DNA from: Pyrus communis
Taxonomy: Eukaryota; Streptophyta; Magnoliopsida; Rosales; Rosaceae
DNA length: 64,000 nucleotides
Direction of reading: 5' to 3'
Assembly (NCBI RefSeq): GCF_963583255.1
Contig: NC_084816.1
Span: 19,644,053 to 19,708,052 of the forward strand
Shown: piece after piece, positions 44,757 through 57,154 of the stretch
Layout of the letters: the number at the start of each line of letters is the position of its first letter
Position numbering within the stretch: the first letter of the stretch is position 1
Notes under the pieces: generated by a model
The model's input: the letters and a program-made list of their open reading frames with translations, nothing else
Database searches by the model: none
Told to the model about the DNA's origin: nothing
Made by a program: the position numbers and the translations under genes

Positions 44757-47700
44757 AAATTGTACATAATATGTAAACAAATAATTCACTCGACACAATT
44801 TCACCCTCGTTCATTTTTTTTTAAGAGGGTTTTATTAATTTAAATTCGACCCATTCTAGGCTACGCGCCTATTAATTACAACCCTTCTTTTGGGAAATGA
44901 ATACCCTTTGATTCTAATATGAAGAAATTGTAACTTGGGGATTTGGGTGTTTATTTGATTTTGTGACTGCATCTAGGTAAAGCCCTAGATTGCCTACGTA
45001 CCCTCGTTGAGGGATCAAGTCACTCATAGTTCCTTATGTATTTGTTGAGATTTGATGTCTTGTGCAGTTCCAACTCATGTAGGCAAGGAGCATTTAATGC
45101 CTTGTGCAGTTTTAGCTCATGCGGGCGAGAACTTTAAGCCATTGGAGCATTTAATGCCTTTTGATACTTAATACGGCTTCGTGCCTTTTGAAGCGGCTTC
45201 AGACCTTTTGATACTTGATACGGCTTCATGCCTTTTGAATTTTGTCACGGAGTACCACCAATCTTTGTGTTCTGAGATGGTTCGCATCACAATATTTGAG
45301 GTGATGCATGTCTACCAATTTGATGCCGACATTATCTTCATAATGTTGATATTGTCTTTATGTTTCTTTTTCGTCTTGGAATGCACCATCCCCTTGCCAT
45401 TTAATACTTGGTCAAGATTCAAATTCATGGGGCTACTCACTTATAGAGCCCATATAAATTTGGATGGGGAGCTATGACTTTTCTAGAATGCCATGTGAGT
45501 GACCTTCCTGCAGATTGCCATGTGAGTGACTTTCCTACCCACAAGAAAAGAAGACCACATCGATATATTTTAATCGTACTTTTGTCTTTTTTGTATTTTT
45601 ATGCTGGAACTCTTCTTCTCTTCCCTTGCAGCTTCCTTCTCCAGTGTGTTTCCTGGGAATTCAATCCTTTCTGAAATAAGACTTTTGAAAGCATGAAAGC
45701 CGGCCCTTCGTTTTCTCATTGCCAAAAAAAATAAAAAAAATAAAAAAAAGACTTGTTTTTCTTGTCTTTTCTTTTGAGTTTTTTTAAACTACCCAGTGGA
45801 GGTAATAGAGTCATTCCCTTTTTTTCTCTTTCTTCTTCTCGGTTTTGGAACCTTTGTCACTTCGTCTCCATGCCTGCTCTCTTTCTTTTTGTCATTGACT
45901 TTTATATCTTGCACAACAGATTGCAGAATCAACGAGTCTTTGTTTTCATATTTTTTAATGAAAACATAAAAGCAGGTGGCGGAGCACCATGCCTTTTCGG
46001 GCTTTTTATAGTCAGACTTTCTTTGAGAAGGAACCACATGATTTTCCGTTGGAGAGATGTGGCATTTTGAAGATGTCACGTGAGCTTTTTTATTTGATTT
46101 GGGCAGTTGTCAGCAAGCCCTTTTTCTTTCTTTGTGAATTTGGACTCTTCCAAGTCCCGTAGGACTTGACGTGGGAATAAACATTTATTTATTTCCCTCC
46201 TGCAGTAACCTTTTTTTTCCTTTTGGTGGGATTCATGCCACACTGAGTGAAAAGACATGTAAACACCCTTTTGGTTGGTTGAAGAGCTTCCGAGGTCTTT
46301 TGGATTCTTTTTGAGAGTCTTAACTCTTATTTCAAATTAGCAGTATATCGAAGACTTATTAAGGGAAGACAATAACTTATATATTCATCTGTCGTTGCTT
46401 GTTCATCCCTGAGAGAGGAAGGATGACACACCACTTATTTGCCGCTGCTTGCTAGTCTCTCTCCATCTTGACTTTCGACGAAAGTGGACAGACAGCATGC
46501 CGAATTCTTTCTCCTTCACGACGAGGTATACATCCCAATTTGTTTTGCTCTTCATGATGTGCTATTTGCACACTTGCACTTCCTTTCTTCATGGTCTTTG
46601 TGAAAGCTCCAGAGACTCCGATGAAATTCTTATAAGAAAACTGCAGCAGCATGTCTTCAATTTTTGAAACAGCAACATGTCTTGACACTTGGAGCAACAA
46701 TCAACACGTGAAATAGACACCAGTGGTCTTTGTTCTCGATACTAATTTCTTGAGAAAGAGCCGGCCTGAAGTTTGGCATTTCTTGTGAAGGGATTTTATT
46801 TCGTTCCGTCTTCTCCAGCAACTTATGGAGTCAGGGCTAGGTTGTGGAGATTCTGAATGCGAAGATACCGCTGCTGCCCCGTTCAAAACCATCCCTTGCG
46901 TCGTTGGCCAATTTGACTACTGTAGGCGAGTGATGCTAGGTTAGTTTGTTGCCCTTGTGGCTGGGCTTTTGACGTCGGCATTGATTGACGGTTTGTGCCG
47001 CGGGATTCTAGTCCATGGTTGCTAGTATCGTCGCTCTCTTTAGATTCCGTCACATAAGGCTTTATCGTCGACCGTTGCTTTTGGCTTTGGTTTCATACGG
47101 ATTCTGGGGAAGGTCAACGACAGCTTTCTTTGCCGTAGGGTTCCATGCTTGCTGCTGGTTTCCATTCCTTTTGTCACTTTACTGAAATTCTTCTTCTTCC
47201 CTTTTAGACGAGGCGGCGGTTAGCTAGGCAGAGAGGAAAATTTGCGGCTGTCTGGATTTTGAGGAAGTCGGCGGCTGCTGCTGCCTCGTTCGACCTCATT
47301 TCTTGCGTCATTGGCGAGTTTCGACACCATTGCTAGGCATAGTAGACCGGCATCGCTCGGTTCCTTTTTTTTCCTCTGGGAGTTTTGCTTTAGCGTGTTT
47401 GGTGATCTCCGGAAGAGGTTGAGAAATTTGGCGAAAGGGTTTGGGCTTTGCTTCTCTGGAGTTCCACCTCGATTTTGCGCCGTGGAATGGGAGAGGATGA
47501 AGAAGCAAAGTGCTTCTCCTTCTATAAAGTAAAGAAACAATGAAATACAAAGAAAAGATTAACCCAGAAAAAATAAAATAAAATGGATTTATACCTGTTG
47601 ATGAGTCTTTGCCTTTCCTTTTTGTTGTCCACCCCTCCTCTGTATTCTTTTGTTCCTCTTCCCGTTTGTTCTTTCTTCGTACCCCACAATTTCTGCAGCG

Positions 47701-49904
47701 TTTCTGTATCTCTTCTTCGTTGCTATCTTTTCTCTCAATTTCTCCAGAGTCTCTCTTCTACTTTTTGTATCTTCTTGCCTTCTTACTGTAACTGATGCCT
47801 ATTTATAGGCGTCATAGGAAGTCTCTGGAGCTTTTACGTGGGGAAGATAGAGGCCATATATTTCGCCATTTTCTCTTAACCTCTCCCACTAACTGTGTAA
47901 CTTTCCACGTCTTGCAGAGAAGAATAGGAAATCTCGCTCCACGTTACTTTCCCCCTTTTGTAGGAAGAAAAACGTGTCTTCTTTTCTTTTCTTTTTATTT
48001 TTGGTTCCTGCTTCTTCTCTCTGTCGCCTTGGATTTCCAAGTCTAAGCAAGACTTCACGTGGGCAATACTTTTCTTTTGAGAAGTTTGTTTGATGCAAAC
48101 TTCTTTTTTTTTTTTTCTATTTTTTTATTTATTTATTTTTTAAGTAGTTTATCTCATGCTAGGTGACTATCAGAGAAGGGAATTCAAATTCCCCCATTCT
48201 GGTGGTTTTCGATAAATAGCATCCTACCAAACCCTTTTTGAATTTCTTTTGATCAGTTCTTTCGCACAAGCTTGTCCCGTACCATTCTTTACTGTTCGTT
48301 ATTTTTTTAAGAGAAGAACAGAACGGTCAATAAGGCCTTATACTTATTCGTTTTGTTTGGATTTGAATGAATATTCCACAACTTCATTTTTTTGTATTCT
48401 TGATTTGTTGCAGGTGTCTTTTGGTGGTGACTCTTTGCTTTGGATATGTCTTCGTACAAAACGGTGTGATTTTTTTATCCCTTTGGTTTTGATATGCAGC
48501 TTTATTCATCTTTTCTTTTCTTTTTTTTCCAACACATGCATCCAAATTCATGCAAAAAACTAGTGATCAGTCCTTTCCCGGACGCGGTTCTGTGGATTCT
48601 CTTTTTAACATGACAAATCAAATCCGTCCAAGATGGGAGACCGGGGGTATATTTCTCAGTATATAGCTTTACCATTATTCAAGCATTGGATGTTGCTTTT
48701 AACTTTTGATCAAATACAGCTGCTGTGCAGCACCTGTGAGCAAATATAGTTTTTGATATTTGGACTTGGCTTCTTCGTAAGCCAGCATGCATGACAATTA
48801 TTTTTACTGAAAATATGACCTTAACTCCTCAAAATCAATTTCTTTCATATAAAACCTGACATAATTTTTTTACTTGAATAAAACCCAATGACTAGATTCC
48901 ACATAAGCAAATTCATTATTTATGTTTGACTTTACACATTTAAAATTTTTTGAATGCCTAAAATACCCATTTTTGCATGTTTAATGTGCACAATTAAACA
49001 TATGTAGATTTTAAGGATGATTAATGATTTTACAAAAAAAAAAAAAAAAAAAAAAAAGGTACTAATATTCTAAATGCATTGCATGTTATATGAGAATTCA
49101 AGATTTCCACGTTTTGTAATTAATTTGGTTGATTCATGTTTCTCTCACTCCATAAAACTTGCTTCTAATTTGATATAGGAATTAATTTGGCAAGTTTTCT
49201 TAATCTTAACAACATTTTTCAATTTAAATATATATATTTTAGTGAAATAGTCTATCTTTTAAAATATTTATCAATAAAATAATGTACCTATTGTTCAAAT
49301 TTTAGGATAAAAATTTACTAGTTCTTATTTAACAATAATGTATCCACAATGTTATTTTTGTATGAATATAATTTACCTACTTTTTGATTTATATGAAACT
49401 AATTTACCTACTGTGACAATAATGTATCTACAATACTACATAAAAGATTTACCTTTTTTAACAACAATAGTGTATCTACAATTTTGTTTTTGTATGAATA
49501 TAATTTACCTACAATTGAACTTTTCAAAAAATGTATCTTCTATTTTATGTTTTACTATCGTATGTATGTTTATGTGTTCACAAAATAATTTATCTAAAGT
49601 TATATAGTTAAGAGATATTGTAATGCATTATATTAATCCATTATTAGATTGGTAAAAGAAATTGTTAAAAACATTAGCCATAATGGTTGGCTAATAATGG
49701 TTGTACGAGAACAGTTATAGAAAGTTGTGGCATAAATTGTAAATAACTTATATTAATAGGTTACTTGTTTTCTTATGTGGCAATTTATTTAAATTTTGGA
49801 TTTTTATTGGATGTTGATTCATAGATGGGTTTTTATCCGAGATATATGAGTTGTATGGGCCTATATCTAAACAACCCTTTTAATGCATCATATTTTTTGA
49901 AGTT
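44757..49904. other. Long non-coding stretch, retrotransposon-like spacer and AT-rich DNA
   Basis: No conserved domain is found in five kilobases. Seen: reiterated TTTTGATACTTxATACGGCTTC phrases (45160-45235); two diverged copies of a block with GCTGCTGCC(C/T)CGTTC, TTGCGTC(G/A)TTGGC and TGCTAGG at about 46850-46945 and 47255-47345; C/T-rich sequence to 48500; a poly-A at 49034-49057; and degenerate units with GTATCTACAAT and ATAATTTACCTAC at 49330-49520. The 46.8-47.5 kb pair could be gypsy leader sequence. Open frames here are short and unconvincing. Confidence 0.45.
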
Positions 49905-50292
49905 CACATAGCGTCGATTTAATAAAACTTGCGTTGAATTAAAAGATTATAACGTCGGTTAAAATCGACATTAAGTTTAACCCAAATTTCCCGTGCATAA
50001 CAAGTGGGAAATTTCACGCCTAATATTTCAAGAGTTTCATCCATTTTCCGCCTAATGTTTGGGAAATTTTGCATCCTATATCCATCCATTTCCTGCCTAA
50101 TATTTAACCCAAAGAAAAAAAATAACCAGCATTTTTTTTTCTTTTTTTGTGTTATCTCTTATAACATTTTAACTTGAATAAAATATGTAATAAAAAACAT
50201 AAATATAATTTTATTATTAAATATCATCACATACTAATTGAAACATAGTCTAATTAACACTTAAAATATATAAAATAATTAATATATTTATT

Positions 50293-51920
50293 CTAAGTCA
50301 TCAAAACGATAAGATTCACTAACACTTAGAGTTTATTTATACTTTCATTAAGTATAGCATAAGATTCACTAGTGTAAATATTTTAAATTGAAGATCGAAT
50401 TCATTCATTGTATTCATATAGGGTCAAGGAGTGTAGCTGTAAAAAAATCATCAAAATCGGAGTTAAAAATAACCGTTAAATTGTGATTTTTCGTTCATAA
50501 CTATTGAAAAAATTTGTCCCGTTACTTGATCTCTGAATTTTTGTTTTGTGCAATTTTTGGCGTATGCGATCTCGAAGTATATACAAACATGTTTGACAGT
50601 TGGATCATTTAAACTAGTTTCATAGAATGCGTATCCCATCAAAACAATAGATTCACTAACACTTATGAGTTTATTTATACTTTCATTAAGTATAACATAA
50701 GATTTTGTGGTATCCACTAGTGTAAATATTTTAAATTGAAGATCGAGTTCGTTCATTGTATTCATATAAGGTCAAGGAGTGTAGCTGTAAAAAATCATCA
50801 AAAACGGAGTTAAAACAACCGTTAAATCATGATTTTTCATTTATAATTGTTGAAAAGTTTTGTCCCATTACTTGATTTCTGAATTTTTGTTTTTTGTGAT
50901 TTTTGGCGTATGTGATCTCTAGGCGTATGTGATCTCAAAGCATAGACAAACAAGTTTGATAGTTGAATCGTTGAAATTAGTTTCGTAGAATTCGTACGCA
51001 TTCTATGAAACTAATTTCAACGATCCAACCGTCAAACTTGTTTATATATGCTTCAAGATCGCATACGCCTAAAATCGCAAAAAACAAACATTCAAAGATC
51101 AAGTAATGGGAAAAAACTTTTCGATGGTTATAAACGAAAAATTACGATTTAACGGTTATTTTAACTCCGATTTTGATGATTTTTTACAGCTACACTCCTT
51201 GACCCTATATGAATACAATGAATCAATTCGATCTTCAATTTAAAATATTTACACTAGTGGATACCACAAAATCTTATGTTATACTTGATGAAAGTATAAA
51301 TAAACTTTTAAGTGTTAGTGAATATATCGTTTTGATGGGATACGCATCTTATGAAACTAATTTCAACAATCTAACCATCAAATTTGTTTATATATGCTTC
51401 GAGATCACATACGCCAAAAATTGCAAAAACAAACATTCAGAGATCAAGTAACGAGACAACTTTTCGACGGTTATAAACGAAAAATCAGGATTTGACGGTT
51501 ATTTTAACTCCGATTTTGATGATTTTTTATAGCTACACTCCTTGACCCTATATGAATTTGATCTTCAATTAAAATATTTACACTAGTGAATACCACAAAA
51601 TCTTATATTATACTTAATGAACGTATAAATAAACTCTAAGTGTTAGTGAATCTATCGTTTTGATGGGATACGCATCCTATGAAAACTGTCAAACTTGTTT
51701 ATATATGCTTCGAGATCACATACGCCAAAAATTGCAAAAAATAAACATTCAGAGATCAAGTAACGAGACAAAACTTTCAATGGTTATAAACGAAAAATCA
51801 CGATTTAACGGTTATTTTAACTCTGATTTTGATGATTTTTTACAGCTGCACTCCTTGATCCTATATCAATTTAAAATATTTATAGAAGTGGATACCACAA
51901 AATCTTATGTCATGATGATC
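50293..51920. repeat. Large palindrome built from tandem ~350-bp units
   Basis: A unit with AAGGAGTGTAGCTGTAAAAA, GATTTTTCGTT, ATTTTTGGCGTATG and CCCATCAAAAC is present on the left as a partial copy (50293-50418), a full copy (50419-50768) and a partial copy (50769-50998). Beyond a centre at about 50998 it appears inverted: partial (51000-51208), full (51209-51553), nearly full (51554-51866) and partial (to 51920). Open frames at 50463-50765 (-) and 51209-51451 (+) are the same unit read twice, so they are not independent genes. Confidence 0.85.
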
Positions 51921-52089
51921 TATGAAAATTGAGGATTTTGTAAAATGAATAACATGCAAGCTTTGAGTTCCATTGGCAAGGTTTAAACTTTTGAGAAAGA
52001 CTTCACAACCTTGATTAAAAAAATAAATAAATAAAAAAAAAAAAAAAACTCTTTCATTTTGCATATCCTTGCACATTTAACATTTTGTA

Positions 52090-52375
52090 ATAGAGTAGTA
52101 GTGTATGGATGTTTGTTTATTAGGCTCTTATTTTCGAGTGTAGATGTAGTACTTAAAACGACAAATGTGTTTTAATGTTTTGAAATAATATTTATGTGGC
52201 AATGTGTGACATGTACAAATTTAAGAAGAAAAAAATATTTTTCTTAATGGGTCATAACGGGCACCTGTTAAGGATCTGTTAAGATAATGGGTGAGAGATG
52301 ACACGACTCGTTAAGATAACATGTGTTACATGAAAACGATAAACATGACCTATTTGCCAGGCCTAGTTGCGTGCC
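52090..52375 (-). repeat. Dispersed repeat, related to 60300-60660
   Basis: Contains AAAAATATTTTTCTTAATGGGTC, GGCACCTGTTAAGGATCTG, GTTAAGATAA repeats and ends GCCAGGCCTAG. In reverse complement it begins CTAGGCCTGGC, like AGGTCTGGC at 60304. These GTTAAC/GGGTCGT-type repeats recall non-autonomous DNA elements; the class is not certain. It lies inside the CACTA relic. Confidence 0.45.
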
Positions 52376-52859
52376 ACCTCATAAACTCATCCTTAAGAAA
52401 GATGCAAGAGAGGAAGAAGAAAACACTGGGGATAACATATAAAGACCATCAATCTGTCGCTTACAACTGAGATTGGGTTTCAAAATATTAAAAAAATAAA
52501 ATCTATGTCTCTCAGAACTGACGCAAGCTTTAAAATATTTAAAAACAATAATTAGTGTCGGATAGAAGCGACACCAATACTTTATGTCACTTAAAAGCAA
52601 CACTATTTTTTTAAAGCGACACCATTATTTAAAAATTATTAAAATGTATGTCGGTTATAAGCGACATTAAATTTTTACGTCAGTTAAAAGCGACATAGAC
52701 AGTTTATGACGCTTACAAGCGACAGTAAATCCGACATCATGTTGAGTAGGTGTCGCAAATGTCTTGTCCACCATATATTATATTAAAGCGACATCACCTA
52801 GTGACACAATAAGTCCATTTTGTAGTAGTGAATGCTTGTGCTTGTAGTGTCTATAAATG

Positions 52860-53977
52860 TGGGTGTAACACAATAAATAAATTAAAATATAAATAAATAA
52901 AAAATATTGTCATCTGATCCGCTAAACTTGTCCCACTATGCATATTAGTGGACGCATGAGACATAGCATTTTTTCAACAAGTAAACACTATGTTGAGTTT
53001 TTTCCAACAACCTTGAAGACATTGACTACTTCTTGGGAGATCTCCAAGCTTCTCGCAAAACTCTTCCCTAATTCTACTACACTTTTCTCGCAACTCCATC
53101 TCATTACCCGTAAGCTAGTCATGAGTAATGTGAACCCAGCACTGACACAAAGTAACATTTCGATGATCTTCCACGTAGCCATTTTTTCCACAAAAAAAAT
53201 ATATATATATGAATGCTTTGGTTGAAAGTGTTGAAAATATTGAAATGTGGTGTAAGGTGGAAGATGATGGTTAGGTATTTATAGAAAAAAATAATACAAT
53301 TTTTAATATTTTTTGTCTTTTTAAACAATTTTTTATTAATTTTTATTAACTTAATTAATCTGGACCGTTGGATTTGAAAAAGATTCAAATCCAACAGCCC
53401 AGATGTTGACACATGGGCCAACAATCATAATTCAGACCCTTTTTTTTCGTCTTTTTTGGAACGAAAATCGTCGACCGTTGATCATATCAACTAGCCATTA
53501 GGTTTGAAATTCAATTTTTTTTTTTTCCGTTGGAAATCCAATGGTCCAGAAAACTAGCCATTGGAAATCCAACGGTCCATAACGAGTCACGTGGCCACTC
53601 ACGGGTGCAAATTGGTGTGCTGCGAAGGTGGGCCCCACTATGGTCCAGAAAACTAGCCGTTGGAAATCCAACGGTCCATAACGAGCCACGTGGCCACTCA
53701 CGGGTGTAAATTGGTGTGCTGCAAAGGTGGGCCCCATTGCCTTTTTTTGTCAGGGACGCGCCCCACTCGCGCATGTTTCACACATGCCTGACACAAAAAA
53801 AATTTCAGTACGCTTTGAAGTCATGCTGATGCAAGCCTGACGTCAGATGCCCCATCCTATAGCTCATCACATCTTAGGCTGCATGCCAACCTATTCAACT
53901 GGGCTGGAACAAAAAAATGGGAGGCTAGCCTATTTGTGTGATGTGAGCCGGCCTACCCATATGGGGTGGACTTGCTC
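52860..53977 (-). mobile_element. PIF/Harbinger-like element copy 2 with ORF1 relic
   Basis: Minus strand 53190-52880 reads YVEDHRNVTLCQCWVHITHD, a stop, then LTGNEMELREKCSRIREEF and GDLPRSSQCLQGCWKKLN, matching ORF1 of PIF/Harbinger elements. A TATA-like CTATAAATACC (about 53275-53285) lies upstream. Further out are CCGTTGGAT motifs, a 99-bp tandem repeat (53542-53640 and 53641-53737), the GC-rich block GGGACGCGCCCCACTCGCGC (53753), and a right end GGACTTGCTC (53968-53977). A left terminus was not found. Confidence 0.6.
53542..53737. repeat. 99-bp tandem duplication
   Basis: TGGTCCAGAAAACTAGCC starts copies at 53542 and 53641. They are nearly identical and each holds ACGTGGCCACTCACGGGTG and GTGGGCCCCA. 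This lies in the 5' region of the Harbinger-like element. The inverted-like ACGTGGCCA core resembles a G-box. Confidence 0.85.
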
Positions 53978-54396
53978 TGAGGGGATATGGAGTAATTTAA
54001 GGAATGGAGGAAGTGGTAGATGGTTTAGACAATGATGCAAGAAAAGGAAAGCTGTCTTGACATCAGACCTATGAAAACGTATTTGTGTGACCCGAAAGAA
54101 AATTTGGATGTGGGATGAGCATATGTGGCATAAGCGGGACTTTCAAAAACACGCATGTGGTGGTAGGAAGGTGACTTTTTGTAGAGGAGAACTCAAAACG
54201 AGGAGAAATTTTTCTTGTGCTCGTAACATAAGTGGTACACCACATGTGTTAATATATAAGTGGTGGGAAGTTATATTTTTTATGTTATTAATTTTTTAAT
54301 ACTAGAATCTCATAATTTGTATAGAGACATGTGATGTACCATCTCGTGTTCCAAGCACATTGAAAAATTTCTCGAAATTTGTGGAGCAAGGGTTTT

Positions 54397-54769
54397 TAGT
54401 AAGACGGTATAGTGGTTATTTCTCTTCACTTGTAAGTGAGATGTCTTTTTTTTTTTTTTTTTTTGAACAAACGATATTATCTACACTAAGGGGGAGGGGT
54501 GGGATTAGCCTCACGATGGGCTAACAATGATGTGGTTCAAATTCGCCTTTGGCGAGAATCGAACCTAAGACCTCTCACTTACAAATGAAGAGGAATATCA
54601 CTATACCGTAGTACTAAATGGCAAGTAAGAGGTTTTGTGTCTTATATTTGATTCTCACCAAAGGCGAATTCGAACCACATTATTGCTAGCCCATTATGTG
54701 GCTTAGTCCACTCCCTAGCCCCTTTAGTGTATATAATTTCGTTTGTTAAAAAAAAAAAAAAAAGTGTAG
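54397..54769. mobile_element. tRNA-derived SINE with a second SINE inserted in it
   Basis: Outer SINE, plus strand: 54397-54442 (GACGGTATAGTGGTTA, an A-box-like start) and 54622-54769 (body and poly-A 54750-54764). Inner SINE, minus strand: about 54446-54618, with T-tract 54447-54464 as its tail complement and ATACTACGGTATAGTG-like start at its far end. Both share GAGGTCTTAGGTTCGATTC (B-box), GCCAAAGGCGAATT, GCTAGCCCAT and TAGTGTATATAAT. Sequences beside the inner copy (AAGTGAGATGTC and AAGTAAGAGGTTTTG) look like a diverged target duplication. No coding capacity. Confidence 0.75.
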
Positions 54770-54779
54770 GGATATGATT

Positions 54780-55470
54780 TATAACCATCCCCCTAAAATT
54801 TAAGAGCTATATTGGATTGAAAACGGAGGGTTGTAGCTACCTCAAAAAGATGCCAATGTTTTCTTTTTACCACACCATTTTGTTGTAGTGTGTAGACACA
54901 AGTACATTGGTAAATGAAACCATGGGCAAAGAAATCCCGCATACAAAAAAAATTTCACCCATTATCGACTTGTATTTGCTGGACTTCTGTTTGAAATTTT
55001 GTTTCAACACAAGTAAAAAAAAAAATCTTGCAAAGGTCTTTTGCGTTTCATGTTTATGGTGCATAAAAAAAACCCAAGTAAAACCAGAAAAGTCATCAAC
55101 GATGGATAAAAAATAATAAACCCCAGCAAAAAAGAGATGTTTTTTAGGACATCACAATAAAAAGGGAAAAAAGGACTCCACGTTGAAATAGAACTAGTAA
55201 CAAAACTTGGCCAGTTTGTTTCACCAACTGACAAACTTCACATCGCCCTCCATCTTCGTTTGTTCATGTACTTAACAAGGATGGTTTACCTTGTCCTCCT
55301 AGTTCATGTTAATTTAGGTTGCAGTATATGGGGCGACACTTGAACTCGGTTCTTGTGTCTTTCCTTATCCCCTTGGTTGTTTGTTTGTGATGTTCTGTTT
55401 GTTAGCCTTCTGATAGGCTTTCGGTGTATCCTTCTAACTTTTGCTAGCTTGTTATATATTGCCTGCTTTC

Positions 55471-55505
<35 letters not shown>

Positions 55506-55720
55506 ATTTGAAAAAAGTGCGAGCAAGTAGTTGAAGATGGCAGAAGAAAGGTGGCCTAGGTGTCGGTGCCAAAGTTTGGGTGAGGTTATGAGGAGATGAC
55601 AGGCAGGTTTTTCGGGAATGGCCAGTGGCAAAATGGTGAATAACTTAAAATCGAAACCTAATTCATATCCAACATAAGTAGTGCAATTCATAGACCAACT
55701 TTAAGGCTTAATAATAATAG
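54780..55720 (-). pseudogene. copia integrase fragment, interrupted
   Basis: Minus strand 55650-55515: LPLAIPEKPACHLL then LWHRHLGHLSSAIFNYLL, the copia pre-integrase zinc region. After an insertion at about 55250-55501, 55245-54790 gives CEVCQLVKQTG and, in broken frames, VETKFQTEV, VDNG, and CVYTLQQNGVVKRKHWHL, the integrase core with its final acidic motif region. Many stops. It is an older, different copia lineage from the one at 25553-29292. Confidence 0.75.
55250..55501 (+). mobile_element. 5'-truncated LINE 3' end with poly-A
   Basis: About 220 bases of T/G-rich sequence (CTTCTGATAGGCTTTCGGTG, TTGCTAGCTTGTTATATATTG) end in a run of about 30 A residues at 55472-55501. It separates two parts of the copia integrase relic that belong together. 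The form fits a LINE insertion truncated at its 5' end. Target duplication not resolved; the left edge is approximate. Confidence 0.65.
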
Positions 55721-56974
55721 TGGGTCTAGAATGAGAGTCTTGATAGGTGCGTATTACGTGGGGTTAGCCTTTGGTATTTTTTAAATTCATTTCTGCCTTG
55801 TGTGTCAACTTTATATTCTCAATTCTGTCGGTTTGTGAATTTTGTTTCCGACGATCTTGCTAATTATGAGTATCATGCATCGGATGAACTGATATGGACT
55901 ACTCAAGTTTCTATAGAAATTTGGGTTAAAGTCATTCGATATTTATGTAATGGATTGAGACAACATATTTAAGTCAGCCAAAACTATAAGAAGAGAATTA
56001 GAAATTGGATCCAATCCCGTAAAAAATAAGCACACTGTTTTAGCTCATTAAACTGTGTGCATGGATGAATTGTGAGCTTTCTTGCACAACTTAATTTAAA
56101 AAGTAAAAATGAAGAATGCTAGCAACCTTCTCTTCTTTTATTTATTAATTTTTTTTTTTTGAACAAAAGCAACCTTCTCTTGCGACTTTATCTTTGTACC
56201 ATTTTGGCTTTACTTCCCATTCCGTTGTTTGATGATCAGAATCGTCCACGTTTTAGACATCATTTAACGATCATCTATGTAAAAATAACTAAATTCGAAA
56301 TCGTTTAGTCATCTAATTATTATCTAATATGTTGATAACGAATCATGTATCTCATTTAAACAATAAAATTTTGTCAACGTTAATCGAACAACTAAACAAC
56401 TTTGATTTGACTGATTTTTTGCAAAATGGATCTTTAAATTATGATCGAGGAAGTGAGTTTTGATCATCAAATAACATTACAAATTAGTAAGAGAGCTAAA
56501 AAGGTAAACCAAGAAGGCTCAAACGAGAATGTTGTTGTCATTCCCCCTACAAAAATAGTTGAAAATATGGGACCAAATATTAAGTTTTGGCTAAAGCGGA
56601 CTAATAGTCTATGTGATGATAGGGTATCAGAAGATAACTTCGTGGTAAAAAAGTATGGATTCAAACCCTTGAGGTGAAGACCGTTTGCAAATTTAACTCA
56701 AAAATGAAATTCTCATTAATTCTCTATTAGATGCAGGAATAAAATTGTCCAGCCCAACTCTTTCTTTTGTTTACCTTCTTCTCTCTTCGTCTTTCATTAC
56801 TCTCTAATTATAGCTTCACCTCCTCCTCCCTCTCTCTTCAACCATTTTTAAGAGAATTTGAACCAGTATAGCAATTATGTCCTTCCCCATTGTTGCAACA
56901 ACTGCCCTATCCATTAAAGTTAAATTGATGATAGCTGAGGTGCTGAGATTGATAGATTGGTCTATTTCTTCGAA
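55721..56974. other. Intergenic stretch, no gene recognised
   Basis: AT-rich. A 78-codon open frame at 56441-56677 (+) starting MIEEVSFDHQITLQISKR is not recognised; its end has KYGFKPLR and TGA. A T-run with GAACAAAAGC at 56150-56168 resembles the SINE tail seen at 54447 but no body follows. Confidence 0.4.
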
Positions 56975-57154
56975 TGAGGATCCTTTTTGTGAGGATCTTG
57001 GGGATCCTCCAATCACATTCGTTTATGTATATCGTGCGGTCAGTTTTCGTCAAATATTGTTTATATTTAATTTTTAATAAAAAGATTTACAATGATTTAT
57101 AACCGTACAATATACGATAAACGGATGTGATTGAAGGATCCGAGAGGATCCATT
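56975..57154. mobile_element. Hairpin MITE, copy 2
   Basis: The left arm GGATCCTCCAATCACATTCG ... TATATCGTGCGGTCAG pairs with the right arm ACCGTACAATATACGATAAA ... GTGATTGAAGGATCC. The ends carry GAGGATCC motifs, like copy 1 at 29734. The centre is AT-rich. No coding capacity. Confidence 0.75.

Larger units (their letters stand above)
49905..52830. mobile_element. CACTA (En/Spm) non-autonomous relic
   Basis: The right end reads TTTTGTAGTAGTG (52818-52830), the complement of CACTACTACAAAA, the classic CACTA terminus. Next to it (52540-52800) are many subterminal motifs of the form GCGACA and TGTCGCTT in both orientations. At the left (49908-49970) related motifs GTCGGTTAAAATCGACAT appear, but no clean CACTA end is found, so the left terminus is lost or mutated. 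No transposase is seen. The interior holds the palindrome at 50293-51920. Confidence 0.7.

Noticed and set aside
45753..48100. A cluster of small hydrophobic protein genes on both strands
   Set aside because: C/T-rich sequence gives Phe/Leu/Ser-rich frames on + and Lys/Glu-rich frames on -; no starts, splice sites or known domains support genes.
50463..51451. Two conserved small genes (100 aa on - and 80 aa on +)
   Set aside because: They are the same repeat unit read from the two arms of a palindrome and end where units end. Conservation between them is due to duplication, not independent selection.
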